From the NCBI GenBank assembly GCA_026770585.1, contig MU646627.1, positions 1 to 19,893 on the forward strand: a DNA stretch of 19,893 nt, written 5' to 3'. The position numbers and the translations under genes are program-made. Positions 7,101-14,714 of this stretch are shown here, one piece after another; positions within the stretch are counted from its first letter, which is position 1, and each line of letters opens with the position of its first letter. Under the pieces are notes generated by a model that ran no database searches, was not told the DNA's origin, and saw only the letters and a program-made list of their open reading frames with translations. The DNA is from Baffinella frigidus (lineage: Eukaryota > Cryptophyceae > Cryptomonadales > Baffinellaceae).

Positions 7101-10046
7101 CCCCTCAGCGATAAGACATACAACCCTACAGTAGGCACTAGCGTAGGGATATAGAGGGGTTCCTACGGATAAGGTAACGGAAAGTCGATGGATGATCCAC
7201 CGAAAATCCCTTCGTAGCCCGCTGTGTGGTGCGGGACGCACGTGCACAGGTTACGATCCCAAGAGATATCGACTGGTTTCACAGAGGAGAGAGGGACCCC
7301 AACCCCGCCGCTTCCCAACCCCCACACCCCAAACCCGGGAGGGGGGGGGTTCGAAACCTGTTCAAGAAACGCCTCCACGCGCTTCGAGCGGTACTCAACT
7401 AGGAACAACTCAAGGCTCCTACGGACTGCCTACTGTAGGGTCGTATGGATTATTCGCTTGAGGGTTATTCAAGGAATCCCTCCAAACCCGGGGGGCGGGG
7501 TTCGAAACCTGTTCGAGCAGCGCCTCCGCGCGCTTGGGGCGGTACTCCCTCACTAGGATGTTTTAGCTTTACTATGCGTTTGTACCAGGAAGTTTTAGCT
7601 GTTGTACCAGGGAGCGTGTTGGACACACCTGATTCGGGGCTGGAAACACCCGGTTTGGACTGATCAGATGCGCTCCCCGGGGGAGGGGGGGGGGTTCGCA
7701 ACCTGTTCGAGAAGGGCCTCCGCGCGTTTTGAGCGGTAGTGAGCCTCGGCTGTGACGTACTTCATGTTCTGGGTTAGGGTTTATGGTTTAGATGTTAACC
7801 CTACACCCTACACCCTATCCCCCAACCCCTAAAGTCCCAACCGTTTTCGGGGTTAGTCCTAATCTTTAGGGGTTAGTCCTAACCCCTTTTAGGGGTTAGA
7901 AAAGGGGTTAGTCCTAACCACTTTCAGGGGTTAGTCCTAACCACTTTTAGGGGTTAGTCCTAACGCCTAACGCCTAACCCCTGCGCCCTTAACACTTAAC
8001 CCTAAACCCCTTTCAGGGGTTAGGGGTTCCGCGCGCTTCGAGGGGTACTCAGCCTCCGCTGTGACCTACTTCAACTTCTGGTTTAGGGGTGAGGGTTTAC
8101 GGTTCAATGAAGAAATATATTGTAGAATTCGGGTTGGCTTGGATTTTCCGAGGGTCGGGTCGGGCAGAAATCTGACAAAAATGCGCCGTTTTTGTGTCAT
8201 CTTATGGGTGGGGGATGCAAAGACAAGATATTTTGTCATCAATCTCATGCATAAGATAGCATAAAACTTGATTTAAGCCAGTCATCTAACAAAACATTCT
8301 TGGAAATTGGAATTCCCGACCCTGACCCAAAATCCAAGCCAAACCGAATTCTACTATATGGGATGCCCATAATTGTGGGATTTCGCGAAATCCATTAAGG
8401 TTTAGGGTTTAGGGTTGGCATGGTTATGAGCCTCGGCTGTGACGTACTTGATGTTCTGCAAAAGGAGCTACAGGGTTTTAGGGTTTGGTGTTTCCACGCA
8501 TCATTGTAGGTTCACTGGCTCACGAGAGCCAGCGCCGAATTCGGCGCTGAGAAACTGTCCGAAAGTTGACAGAGTTCTTCCTGTCAAGTTTATCTAAAGG
8601 ATTTTCGGCACAAGTTCCGTGTGAGTTGACTTATTCTCCAAGCGCAGCCCTACAATCTTGCGTGGTTAGAGTTTCGGGTTTCGGATTTCGGGTTTAGAAT
8701 TTGTTGTCCGGGTTAGGATTTGGGGTGTAGGGGCACCTGGGCCTCCTCCTGTTCCTTCTCGCGGTTGTATGTTGCCATCTGTTTCTCCTCCTCACTCTTG
8801 TACGTCGCCGCGAAACTGCGGATTTAAGGGGGAAAACGAGATTTTATAAGTATAAACCGACGGCGGTCTGGGGTTCAGGGTTTAGGGTTTCTCTAGCGCT
8901 GGGGTAATGTATCGTGGCCAGGTTGGTTCCAATAAGATATTCTCTGTCACACACTCTCCTCCCAACCTAAGAATAGTCAGCGGCCATCTGCTTCTCCTCC
9001 TCGCTCTTGTACGTCGCCGCGAAACTGCCGAGTTTAGGGTTTAGGGTTTAGCGTTTAGGGTTTAGGGTTTAGGGATTAGGGTTTAGGGTTTATGGTTTAT
9101 GGTTTAGGGTTTAGGGTTTAGGGTTTAGGGTTCAGGGTTTAGGGTTTATGGTTTAGGGTTTCGGGTTCAGGGTTTAGGGTTTCGGGTTTCTAGCTCCATC
9201 TCAGTCTATTTGATCTCAAATATTTGAAGGTTTGCTAGATCTGCCTCAGTAAACCTGGGCTCCTCATTAAATAAATTTAGACGCTATTGGTACTGGAGCG
9301 TTTGTACGGAGTCATGGTCTAAATTTATTTCATCAGGAGCCCAGATCAACTGAGACAGAGCTCCATCAGACAATCTTGCTCTGTCTCAGTCTATATGGTC
9401 TCACCAATTTTTGGTGAGACCAGGCTCTTTCCCGCTCCAAAATCGACGGATTCGCACCACACGCCCAGAATGTCAACATACGAATCGTCAGCAAAGCGGA
9501 CTGAGGCTGAGCTAGGGCTTTCTAGCTTGGGTTTGAGGGTTCAGGGTTTGGGGTTTGTGCATGGAGGCTAGGATACCTTGACACGACCTCCGGCGCTGCC
9601 TCGACTTCAGGATCGGCGGCTGCAAGCCCGCCCCTCCGCCCACGCCCACGCTCACGGCCCTCGGCAGGAGCAGGAGAAGCTGCCTCCCCCCAAAGAGGTT
9701 TGCTTGGAGCTGCTCCCCTGGCGGGACCCCCTCGCCCTTGCCGCACCCCTCGCCCTTCTAGTTGCGTCGCACGCAGTTCATGCAGCTTACTTTGCAGCCG
9801 ACTTACCGCCGCCCGCGTCCAACGCGCGGACCCCCCCAGCCTCACCTCTCCGTTCCGCAGAGCAGCCGCTCTGGCCTCAAGGCCGCTCTGTTCGAGCTCG
9901 TCAGGGCCCGCATCTACCCACAGGCACGCGACGCCCACCAGGAGCAGCGCACAACTAGCGAGGATGAGCGTTCGGCGCCATCCTTCGCGCGCCTGCCACG
10001 TCGCCTCCCCCGTTCGGGACGTTTGTGTCAACCACCTCTTCGCCAT
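4118..10046 (-). CDS. Unrecognised single-pass membrane protein with charged helical exons
   Basis: Proposed exons in transcript order: 10046-9577, 8815-8737, 7768-7703, 6756-6706, 6029-5962, 5318-5287, then 4162-4118 (or 4761-4705), with the 3' end unresolved. All phases agree (2, 0, 0, 0, 2, 1) and junctions are GT-AG. Exon 1 encodes a basic N-terminus (MAKRWLTQTSRTGEA), one membrane segment at about residues 27-43 (LILASCALLLVGVACLW) and an Ala/Arg/Gly-rich region. Later exons are rich in Glu, Lys and Arg, then Pro and Trp. The shape suggests a type II or signal-anchored protein with a stalk. I do not recognise the family. Introns carry telomere-like repeats, MITEs and exon-end copies. Confidence 0.7.
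4378..4488. mobile_element. MITE family 1, copy 2
   Basis: Terminal repeats GGGGTACCTCGCTCACAAGAAAG and the inverted GCTTTCTTATGAGCGAGGTACC bound it. The core is CCCTACAGTAGGCC...GGTCCTAGG. It directly abuts a family-2 element at 4489. Confidence 0.85.
4489..4593. mobile_element. MITE family 2, copy 1
   Basis: Ends are TATCCCTCAAGTG and CACTTAAGGGATA. The core is GCCCTACGGTAGGGCCCTAGGACC. TA at both ends may be a target duplication. Confidence 0.8.
4705..4761 (-). CDS. Alternative or duplicate copy of exon 7
   Basis: It has the same acceptor (GAAACAG) and phase as the 4162 copy and reads MQDNSPDPWKASIQ. A weak possible donor is TTCG|GTTTTA. It could be used instead of, or be an upstream relic of, the 4162-4118 exon. 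The two differ at third positions (TCC CCA versus TCC CCC) and a few replacement sites. Confidence 0.5.
5287..5318 (-). CDS. Membrane protein gene, exon 6 (VPEWTKKLDL)
   Basis: This 32-nt mini-exon lies between acceptor GAATCGCAG and donor CTCG|GTCAGC in otherwise telomere-like DNA. It encodes one base, ten codons (VPEWTKKLDL), then one base. Both flanking phases match exons 5 and 7, which is the main support for so short an exon. Confidence 0.65.
5508..5823 (-). pseudogene. Two 3' copies of membrane-gene exon 5
   Basis: About 5823-5787 repeats PWEHLPAGSAHR and keeps a GT after it. 5541-5508 is more worn (EHLLRGS). They sit downstream of the exon within TTTCGGG repeats. Confidence 0.68.
5962..6029 (-). 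CDS. Membrane protein gene, exon 5 (APPANYFKLSPWEHL...)
   Basis: This 68-nt exon has acceptor CACCACAG and donor GGCG|GTCCTA. It reads APPANYFKLSPWEHLPAGSA, then HR. Its first about 11 nt with acceptor are repeated upstream (6204-6194). Its 3' half (WEHLPAGSAHR) is repeated downstream at about 5823-5787 and, more weakly, 5541-5508. Confidence 0.72.
6706..6756 (-). CDS. Membrane protein gene, exon 4 (ARRFREERSGDVTPPPQ)
   Basis: This 17-codon exon, phase 0 at both ends, lies between acceptor CGACCCAG and donor CCGCAG|GTCGAA and is flanked by TTTGGGG and TTTCGGG repeats. A copy of its last about 16 nt plus donor (CGCAG|GTCCCG) lies downstream at about 6507-6492. Confidence 0.68.
7075..7229. mobile_element. 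MITE family 4, copy 1
   Basis: The reverse complement of this region aligns with 19271-19431: both have CCACACAG..GGCTACNAAGGGATTTT at one end, a TTTCCGTTACCTTATC block, a CCTACNGTAGGG core and GGGTTATTCA...AATCCCTT at the other. A partial third copy is at 7411-7482. Confidence 0.75.
7358..7547 (-). pseudogene. Two 3' copies of membrane-gene exon 3
   Basis: 7547-7509 reads EYRPKRAEALLEQ and 7396-7358 reads EYRSKRVEAFLEQ, each followed by CAG|GTTTCG. Both are exactly 39 nt, lie downstream of the full exon, and are followed by the same C-rich tract. Confidence 0.78.
7557..7640. repeat. Dispersed TTTTAGTTTTACTATG / TTGTACCAGG repeat
   Basis: It is shared with 12229-12352, including the end GGAGCGTGYTGGACACACC. 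The block TGTACCAGGNNGTTTTAG is repeated within each copy. Both lie in introns. Confidence 0.75.
7703..7768 (-). CDS. Membrane protein gene, exon 3 (NMKYVTAEAHYRS...)
   Basis: This 22-codon exon, phase 0 at both ends, has acceptor CTAACCCAG (itself telomere-repeat sequence) and donor GAACAG|GTTGCG. It reads NMKYVTAEAHYRSKRAEALL, then EQ. Copies of its 5' half lie upstream (8455-8428; 8077-8029, with an in-frame stop). Copies of its last 13 codons with donor lie downstream (7547-7509, 7396-7358). Confidence 0.8.
8029..8455 (-). pseudogene. Two 5' copies of membrane-gene exon 3
   Basis: 8455-8428 follows a very good acceptor (TTTTGCAG) and reads NIKYVTAEA before diverging. 8077-8029 follows AAACCAG and has a stop (TAG) in place of Tyr, then VTAEAEY. 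Both lie upstream of the full exon in transcript order. Confidence 0.75.
8117..8359. mobile_element. 243-bp inverted-repeat element
   Basis: Ends ATATTGTAGAATTCGGGTTG and CAAACCGAATTCTACTATAT continue as about 40-50 bp of imperfect inverted repeat. Inside, GACAAAAA/TTTTTGT and ATCTTATG/CATAAGAT form further hairpins. It lies in the intron between membrane-gene exons 2 and 3. Confidence 0.8.
8531..8548. repeat. Perfect 18-bp palindrome
   Basis: AGCGCCGAATTCGGCGCT, preceded by a GGCTC/GAGCC stem. It lies in the intron between membrane-gene exons 2 and 3. Confidence 0.85.
8737..8815 (-). CDS. Membrane protein gene, exon 2 (FAATYKSEEEKQ...)
   Basis: This 79-nt exon lies between acceptor ATCCGCAG and donor GCCCAG|GTGCCC. 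It encodes FAATYKSEEEKQMATYNREK, then EQEEAQ, a highly charged helix. A copy of its first about 45 nt with acceptor (CTCGGCAG) lies upstream at 9024-8980; that copy then runs into a stop. Confidence 0.78.
8980..9024 (-). pseudogene. 5' copy of membrane-gene exon 2
   Basis: It follows acceptor CTCGGCAG and reads FAATYKSEEEKQMA as in the full exon, then ADYS and a stop. It lies in the intron upstream of the full exon. Confidence 0.75.
9376..9514. mobile_element. MITE family 5, copy at 9376
   Basis: Starts TTGCTCTGTCTCAGT and ends ACTGAGGCTGAGCTA. It holds a hairpin TGGTCTCACCA/TGGTGAGACCA and the block CTCTTTCCCGCTCCAAAATCG. Related copies are at 12559-12685 (same strand), 2553-2687 and 11461-11592 (inverted). 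A longer element with the same ends is at 9193-9363 and has an inner 28-bp inverted repeat (9255-9282/9317-9344). Confidence 0.82.
9577..10046 (-). CDS. Membrane protein gene, exon 1 (signal anchor)
   Basis: ATG at 10046-10044 has G at +4. The open frame extends upstream only to a GTG at 10088, so this ATG is preferred. The exon ends at TCAAG|GTATCC, leaving two bases; the next exon's single T completes AGT. A consensus donor GGTAAGT also occurs inside (exon end 9807, phase 0), but its phase does not fit exon 2. One hydrophobic stretch of about 17-18 residues follows a positively charged N-terminus. Confidence 0.7.
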
Positions 10047-10170
10047 CGATGAAATGTGAAATGTGGAGCGTGTGTCAAAAGTTGACACGGATCGACTTTG
10101 ACCAGTTTGACGATGTCTTCAAAAGTTATCGAGGGTGTCAACTTTTCCCGTGGCCGCCGTTTGAGGCAAA
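10047..10170. promoter_or_regulatory. Shared promoter region of a divergent gene pair
   Basis: These 124 bp separate the start codons of the minus-strand membrane-protein gene and the plus-strand LRR gene. GTGTCAA occurs at 10072-10078 and 10135-10141, with its complement TTGACAC at 10082-10088. The 12-mer at 10077-10088 (AAAAGTTGACAC) is repeated inverted at 10135-10146. No TATA box is evident. The repeated motif is a candidate binding site for a shared regulator. Confidence 0.45.
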
Positions 10171-10241
10171 ATGGTGGTTTGCGACTCCGTCGACGCGCTG
10201 TGCGAGGCGATGGTGGGCGGAAAGGAGGAGGACGTCATCGC
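10171..10241 (+). CDS. LRR gene, first coding exon
   Basis: The exon starts at an ATG with A at -3 and G at +4 and encodes MVVCDSVDALCEAMVGGKEE followed by DVI. It ends with two bases (GC) before donor GTAACC. Read without splicing, the frame meets TAA at once (10243-10245), which supports a splice here. The first base of exon 2 completes GCA (Ala). Intron 1 is 163 bp. Confidence 0.78.
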
Positions 10242-13200
10242 GTAACCCCCCCTTCCTATCGCCCCCCCTGCCCGGAGGCCTCCACGCGAAGCTTTTGTCG
10301 CGGAGGTGACGTCCGGGAGGTTGGGTCTGAGGAAGCAAGGCAGATGCGCTCCCCGCCCACGCAGTCTCTTTCTCCCACCAAGGTAACCTCCCCCCGGCAA
10401 GCAGATGGGAGCTGCCGTTCGGCGACGCCGGCGCGACGCGCATCGCGGAGGTGCTCCAGGAGAACCGCAGCGTGAAGAAGCTCGTGCTCTACTCCTGCAA
10501 CATCGAGAAGGCGGGCGCGACCGCGCTCGCTCACGCCCTGCGGGTCAGCGCCCGAACCCTGAACCCGGACCCCGGAACCCTGGATTTGGGCGCGAGAATT
10601 CTCTCGGTTCCGCCGCTAAACCCTAAACCCTAAACCCTGAACTCTGAACTCTGAACCCCAAACCCCAAACCTTAAACCCCGAACCCTAAACCCCGAACCC
10701 TAATCCCCAAACCCCAAACCCCAACCCCCAAACCCCAACCCCCAACCCCCAACCCCCAACCCCCAAACCCTAAACCCAACCCCTAAGCTGGGCCGGCCCT
10801 CGGACGCAGGGAAACTCGGAGCTACGGTCCTTTGACTACACATCAAACCCGATCGGCGTTGAGGTATTCCCCTGCACGATTTAATCGCGGCGAGTATTTA
10901 TAATAAACATGTTGCGGTAACGATTTTTTCGTTGCCGTCTCATATTTTCACAAATACTCGCCCGGGTGACATACACATCCAACCCGATCGGCGTTGAGGT
11001 ATCCTAGCTCTGTCCCACTTCAATTTGGGCTCGTAGATAGAGTGCCCCCCCCGAAATTTCACAGGTTAATTTCATGGGGGGGTATCAAAATTCACCAGGG
11101 AAATTTCGGGGGGGGGGCACTCTATCTACGAGCCCAAATGGAACTGGGACAGAGCTAGGTATCCCCACGCACGATTCAATTTCGGAACAAGACAGATCCT
11201 GTCCCGCTATCTTAGGCTTCCGATGCCGAAGATAAGGGTGCATATGCTATTTTGCGCATACAATGATGCTATCTTACGCCTCTTATGTGGACAGATTCTG
11301 GTGTGTTCCGAGATGAGATTCTAGGGCAGAGCTCGAAGAGCTGGGAGAGCAAGTCAGTTCACACGGGATTTTTACAAGTCAGTTTACACGGGATTTGTGC
11401 CACACTTCAAACCCGAAAACTCGGGGTTGAGGTATTACTCTACCTTCCGAAACAAATTCTACCTCTGCCTCAGGCGGGGTCGCTGGCTATTGCTAAGTTG
11501 ACGTGCTGGACGTATGGTACAAATCCGTCAACTTTGGAGCGGAAGAGTGCTGGTCTCAGAGATCGTTGAGATCAAATAGACTGAGACTGAGCTCAGAAGT
11601 GTGTTGGGTCTTTCGGCAAACCCCCGAATTGTACCAATCTCAGCCGCAGCTGCCTGATCCTAGGTGACCGGCGTGCCTAAACCCTAAACCCCAAACCCTA
11701 ACCCCTAAATTCTCGACCCCCCGCAAGGATCACGGGAGATAACAGCCGTGGGGACCAAAACGCGCACCCCGGGAAACCCTAAATGCTAAAACCCCGTAGG
11801 GCTCGCGAGGAATTGCAGCCGTGTGGAATAAAACACGAACCTCGGGAAACCCGGACAACCCTAAACCCTACCCCCCCCCGTAGGGATCAAGGGGGATAGC
11901 AGCCGTGTGGAACAAAACGCGCAGCTCGGAAAACCCTAAACCCTTAACCCTAAACCTTAAACCCTAAATTCTGATAAAAAAACGCAGGGCTCGCGAGAAA
12001 TAGCAGCGGTGTGGAACAAAACTCGCACCTCGGGAAGCGGCCACCACGTCTCTTCCGGCGGAAAGTGGCACGATCACGGTATGTTTCCACTTATCAGCCA
12101 CCGGGGGCTTCACGAATACAGTCCATCTAAAAGATCTGTACAATAATCTCATCCCTTGCCCTAGAACCTAACCGGAATTTCACCTTGAATTCAAGGTGAA
12201 AAGGTCCTCGGTCGCTGCTAAGTAGACTACGTGTTTGTACCAGGGCGTTTTAGTTTTACTATGGTGTTGTACCAGGATGTTTTAGTTTTACTATGCGTTT
12301 GTAGCAGTTCGTGTTTGGTGTGGTGCCGTGGAGCGTGCTGGACACACCCGGCTTTCATCTCGGAAGATAACTGAATCATTTCCTTTTCAATAGGAGGTCT
12401 TTTCGATAGGAGGTTGAATAGGAGAAATTAGTTGGGGCATAGTAAATGTTATTAGGCCTCCTAATTAAAGGAAAACGCTAATTGGGGAACTGATTCAGTT
12501 ATCTTTCGAGATGAGGTTGGTTTGGGGAGGGAGGGTGCACGCACGATCACGGTACCCTTGCTCTGTCTCACTCTATTTGGTCTCACCATTTTTGTGAGAC
12601 CAGGCTCTTCTCCGCTCCAAAGTTGACGGATCTGTACCGCAAACCCGGCATAAGAATAGTCGGTCAACCCGACTGAGGCAGAGCTTTCGTATCACCCTAC
12701 CGTATTGCATTCCGTAGCACCCTACGGAATGACGTAACAAGGTTCACGCCGGAAGTAGGGCAACCACCCATAACCAAATGCCGTGCGTGGATCGCAGAAG
12801 CGATTTTTTCGCGGGTGCCGAGTGTGGAGGTTCCACTCGAGAATGCTGAAGGATCCATTTTACATGTGGGGTTGTAAACGTTTGTACCAGGATGGGGCAT
12901 TCCAACCTCGCGCCTGGTATAGTTTTTACTAGCGTGACCAATTTTCAACGAAAGTTACTACACAAACGCCCACTTGTAAGAACAAATGGTTTTAAATAGG
13001 CCCCTCTAGCATTCTCGTGTGGTCTGGCAGAAGTAGCTGCAGACAATAAGCGATAAACCCGACCAAAGCCTTGCGTGAATCGCAGAAGCCAAATCCAGAT
13101 CCAAAATCGCAGCACCCTGAACCACAAAACACAAGCCAAAACCTGTGGGAATCGCAGAACTGGAGATTTTTCGCGCCACTTTGGGGGATGTGCGCCAGAA

Positions 13201-14046
13201 GACGCTGCCGAAGGCGGAAAACCCTTGGAAACTCTAAGGATCCTTGAAAAATCCAAGGGAAATCCAAGGGAGATCTTTGCGCTCACCATTATAGACCATA
13301 CGCATTGCCGTGTGTGGATCGCAGAACCGACGATTTTCCACGCGACGGCTGGGGAGGTACGGCAGAAGTCGCTGCAGAAGGCCGAGAATACCATGGCTGG
13401 CAAGACCCAGGTGCTTTTAGGGGTTTGAGGCGCTGGTCGTTTTAGGGATTTCAGACGCTGGTGATCCAGGTTTTAAGGGTTTACGGATTACGGATTAGGT
13501 CTTAGGTATAAGGGTTAAGAGTTTAGGGTTGAGGGTGTAGGGTTAAGAGTTTAGGGTGCGGCAGAAGACGCTGCAAAAGGTGGAGAATACCATGGCTGGC
13601 AAGACCCAGGTGTTTTTGACTCGGGTTAAGGTCTTAGGGTGCATGGGTCTGAGGTTAGAGGTTAGGGGTCGGAGAATACCATGGCTGGCAAGAGGCAGGT
13701 GCTGCTTGGTTTGGGTCTTACTATTCAGGTCTGAGGGTTCTGGGGTCAGGGTTTAGGGGTTGGGGATTAGGGTCGGAAGACCCTATGGCTGGCAAGACGC
13801 AGGTGGTGAGCCGGTGTGGGGTGAGTGTTGAGGGGTTCTGGTTTGCGTTTGCAGCTGCGGGCGCACGACCCCCTGCGCCCTGCGCCCTAAACCCTAAACC
13901 CCAAACCCTAAACCCTAAACCCTAAACCCTAAACCCCAAACCCTAAACCCTAAACCCTAAACCCTAAACCCTAAACCTAAACCTAAATCACAAACCCCAC
14001 GCAGTTGCAATGGGCCCGGTCGGAGCTTGCTGCTCGCTTCGGGTGA
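10171..14046 (+). CDS. Leucine-rich-repeat (RNI-type) protein gene, five exons
   Basis: Proposed exons: 10171-10241, 10405-10543, 11988-12078, 13325-13410, 14005-14046. Phases match at every junction (2, 0, 1, 0), and each intron is GT-AG. The start is the ATG in GGCAAAATGG, with an in-frame TGA just upstream at 10162-10164. Exon 2 encodes a ribonuclease-inhibitor-type LRR: GDAGATRIAEVLQ, then VKKLVLYSCNIEKAGATALA. Later exons are not typical LRRs; they are polar and helical. The product would be about 140 residues, short for an LRR protein, so exons may be missing. The function cannot be inferred beyond protein binding. The last exon can end at TGA 14044-14046, or splice on at GG|GTGAGC. Confidence 0.75.
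10405..10543 (+). CDS. LRR gene, exon 2 with leucine-rich repeat
   Basis: This 139-nt exon lies between acceptor GGCAAGCAG and donor CTGCGG|GTCAGC. It encodes one base plus 46 codons containing an RNI-like LRR (VLQENRSVKKLVLYSCNIE, then AGATALAHALR). L, V, C and N sit at the consensus positions of L-x-x-L-x-L-x-x-C/N. No exon-end copies were seen for this exon. Confidence 0.88.
10555..10790. repeat. CCCTAAA/CCCCAAC tract in LRR-gene intron 2
   Basis: The C-rich strand is on plus here, the same strand as the LRR gene, so again the transcript carries CCCTAAA-type repeats. CCCCAAC variants form a uniform stretch at 10725-10765. Further C-rich tracts are at 11675-11970. Confidence 0.88.
10840..11002. 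repeat. Direct repeat ACCCGATCGGCGTTGAGGTAT with hairpin between
   Basis: The repeat occurs at about 10846-10866 and 10981-11001. Between them GCGAGTATTT (10890) is inverted at 10952-10961, enclosing GGTAACGA...TCGTTGCC. A weaker third copy is near 11408-11434. Confidence 0.75.
11005..11157. mobile_element. MITE with 7-bp target duplication
   Basis: Arms of about 57 bp begin TAGCTCTGTCCCA and end TGGGACAGAGCTA. GGTATCC flanks both sides (10998-11004 and 11158-11164). Removing the element and one GGTATCC restores a sequence matching the uninterrupted repeat at 10847-10883. Confidence 0.88.
11461..11592. mobile_element. MITE family 5, inverted copy at 11461
   Basis: Left end ACCTCTGCCTCAGG, right end ACTGAGACTGAGCT, with the shared CCGTCAACTTTGGAGCGGAA block. 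It lies in LRR intron 2. Confidence 0.78.
11727..11931 (+). pseudogene. Three 5' copies of LRR-gene exon 3
   Basis: 11727-11774, 11800-11847 and 11884-11931 read GSREITAVGTKTRTPG, GSRGIAAVWNKTRTSG and GSRGIAAVWNKTRSSE. Changes concentrate at third codon positions. All lie upstream of the full exon and are separated by CCCTAAA-type repeats. Confidence 0.78.
11988..12078 (+). CDS. LRR gene, exon 3 (GSREIAAVWNKTRTS...)
   Basis: This 91-nt exon follows acceptor AACGCAG and ends at the strong donor CACG|GTATGT. It reads GSREIAAVWNKTRTSG and on through GGKWHDH. Three upstream copies of its first 48 nt (11727-11774, 11800-11847, 11884-11931) differ mostly at third codon positions, which supports the frame. 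A copy of the last 11 nt plus donor is at 12541-12553. The protein family is not recognised. Confidence 0.72.
12356..12513. mobile_element. MITE with 23-bp terminal repeats
   Basis: 12356-12378 (CATCTCGGAAGATAACTGAA...) is inverted at 12491-12513 with one mismatch. The interior is AT-rich. A single copy was seen. It lies in LRR intron 3. Confidence 0.82.
12559..12685. mobile_element. MITE family 5, copy at 12559
   Basis: Ends are TTGCTCTGTCTCACTC and ACTGAGGCAGAGCT, with inner hairpin GGTCTCACCA/TGTGAGACC. It lies directly after a donor-side copy of LRR exon 3 (12541-12551), inside intron 3. Confidence 0.82.
12798..13230 (+). pseudogene. 5' copies of LRR-gene exon 4
   Basis: The shared acceptor context TGGATCGCAG/TGAATCGCAG recurs at 12791, 13078 and 13148. 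The clearest copy, 13157-13230, reads LEIFRATLGDVRQKTLPKAE, then NPW. Against the full exon it shares 14 of 21 residues, and eight of the shared codons differ silently. The 12798 copy keeps only the first part. Confidence 0.75.
13325..13410 (+). CDS. LRR gene, exon 4 (IFHATAGEVRQKS...)
   Basis: This 86-nt exon follows acceptor GGATCGCAG and ends at ACCCAG|GTGCTT. Its first two bases complete a Glu codon with the base left by exon 3. It encodes TIFHATAGEVRQKSLQKAEN, then TMAGKTQ, a polar helix. It has upstream 5' copies (best at 13157-13230) and downstream 3' copies (13565-13609, 13672-13698, 13776-13802), all keeping splice dinucleotides. Confidence 0.75.
13430..13990. repeat. Telomere-like tracts in LRR-gene intron 4
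   Basis: 13440-13560 and 13615-13775 are degenerate G-rich repeats between exon-4 copies. 13885-13990 is a clean CCCTAAA array directly before the last exon. Confidence 0.85.
13565..13802 (+). pseudogene. Three 3' copies of LRR-gene exon 4
   Basis: 13565-13609 (KTLQKVENTMAGKTQ), 13672-13698 (ENTMAGKRQ) and 13776-13802 (EDPMAGKTQ) each end in CAG followed by GTG. All lie downstream of the full exon, get shorter with distance, and are separated by TTTAGGG-like repeats. Confidence 0.8.
14005..14046 (+). CDS. LRR gene, probable last exon
   Basis: The exon follows acceptor CCCACGCAG in phase 0 and reads LQWARSELAARFG then TGA. It continues the helical pattern of exon 4. Alternatively a donor at 14043 (GG|GTGAGC) leads to a further exon that I could not identify. 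A short, degenerate 5' copy (acceptor GTTTGCAG, then LRAHD) is upstream at 13855-13869. Confidence 0.6.
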   Translation: MQWARSELAARFG

Positions 14047-14450
14047 GCGTCCCCAGTCACACATTGTACAAGGACAGGGTATTCCAAAAGGCTGTATGTG
14101 CTAAAAAAGTATAGAATGGCTCCAAAGGCAATGAAAGTCACTACTCAATGGCTACATGTCGGGTTAAAACTGTCCCTCTGGCATTTTCGTGTTTTTCATG
14201 TACCTTCTTCTCTTCTGCAACTTCTGCTGTTCTTCAGTGTTTGATCAGGACCCACACGCCAAAACTCTCCAGTCTGAAATCATGACCGTGATCGATCAGG
14301 AACTAACCGCCAACCACACGTGCTTGATTAACCGAACCGCAAGTTTTATCATCTGTTGGCCACGCGAAAAGAATGAAATAATGCCAAAGTTGCTGCTGCC
14401 ACGATCTTGTTGACATGTATTAGGTGTGGACGCAAACATGTTGACGTGTG
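14047..14450. other. Intergenic region after the LRR gene
   Basis: AT-richer DNA without telomere repeats. An open frame at 14189-14413 contains a protein-like part (DQDPHAKTLQSEIMTVIDQE) after a pyrimidine-rich acceptor-like TTCTTCAG, but its phase does not fit the LRR gene. A TGTAA (possible algal poly-A signal) is at 14642. Confidence 0.4.
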
Positions 14451-14451
14451 C

Positions 14452-14567
14452 AAGGGTACCTCGCTCATAAGAAAGTGCCTCCCCCTAGGTCCCTACAGTA
14501 GGCCTATGCCTAGGGCCCTACGGTGGTCCTAGGGGGGTGCCAGTTTCTTATGAGCGAGGTACCCCTT
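14452..14567. mobile_element. MITE family 1, copy 3
   Basis: It has the same terminal repeats (AAGGGTACCTCGCTCATAAG) and core (CCCTACAGTAGGCC) as the 4378 copy. It lies in the intergenic zone between convergent genes, downstream of the LRR gene. Confidence 0.85.
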
Positions 14568-14714
14568 TATTGAAACCAACGTGGGGGAGAGTGACCTAGT
14601 GTTCCCCGAACGCAGGCCGGGCAAGTCGAGGAAGCTAGGGCTGTAACAGAGCCGATGTGATTTAATAAATGGCGATGAATAAACCCATATCATCACATGA
14701 GTCATGGACGTCAG

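Larger units (their letters stand above)
7775..9190. repeat. Telomere-like repeat tracts, middle block
   Basis: TTTAGGG-like repeats occur at 7775-8010 (with an eightfold GGGGTTAGTCCTAA-type variation), 8398-8416 and 8875-8893. A nearly perfect array is at 9031-9190. These lie in introns of the minus-strand gene, so the transcript carries CCCTAAA. Confidence 0.88.

Noticed and set aside
9807-10046. Shorter exon 1 ending at the consensus donor GGTAAGT
   Set aside because: It leaves phase 0, which does not match the one-base start of exon 2; the donor at 9576 does.
9578-10059. Plus-strand open frames of 96-126 residues
   Set aside because: They are shadows of the GC-rich minus-strand exon 1, which has the better start, membrane segment and phase-matched donor.
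14189-14413. Extra LRR-gene exon after 14238
   Set aside because: From that acceptor the required phase hits TGA after two codons. The protein-like frame is out of phase. It is kept only as an intergenic note.
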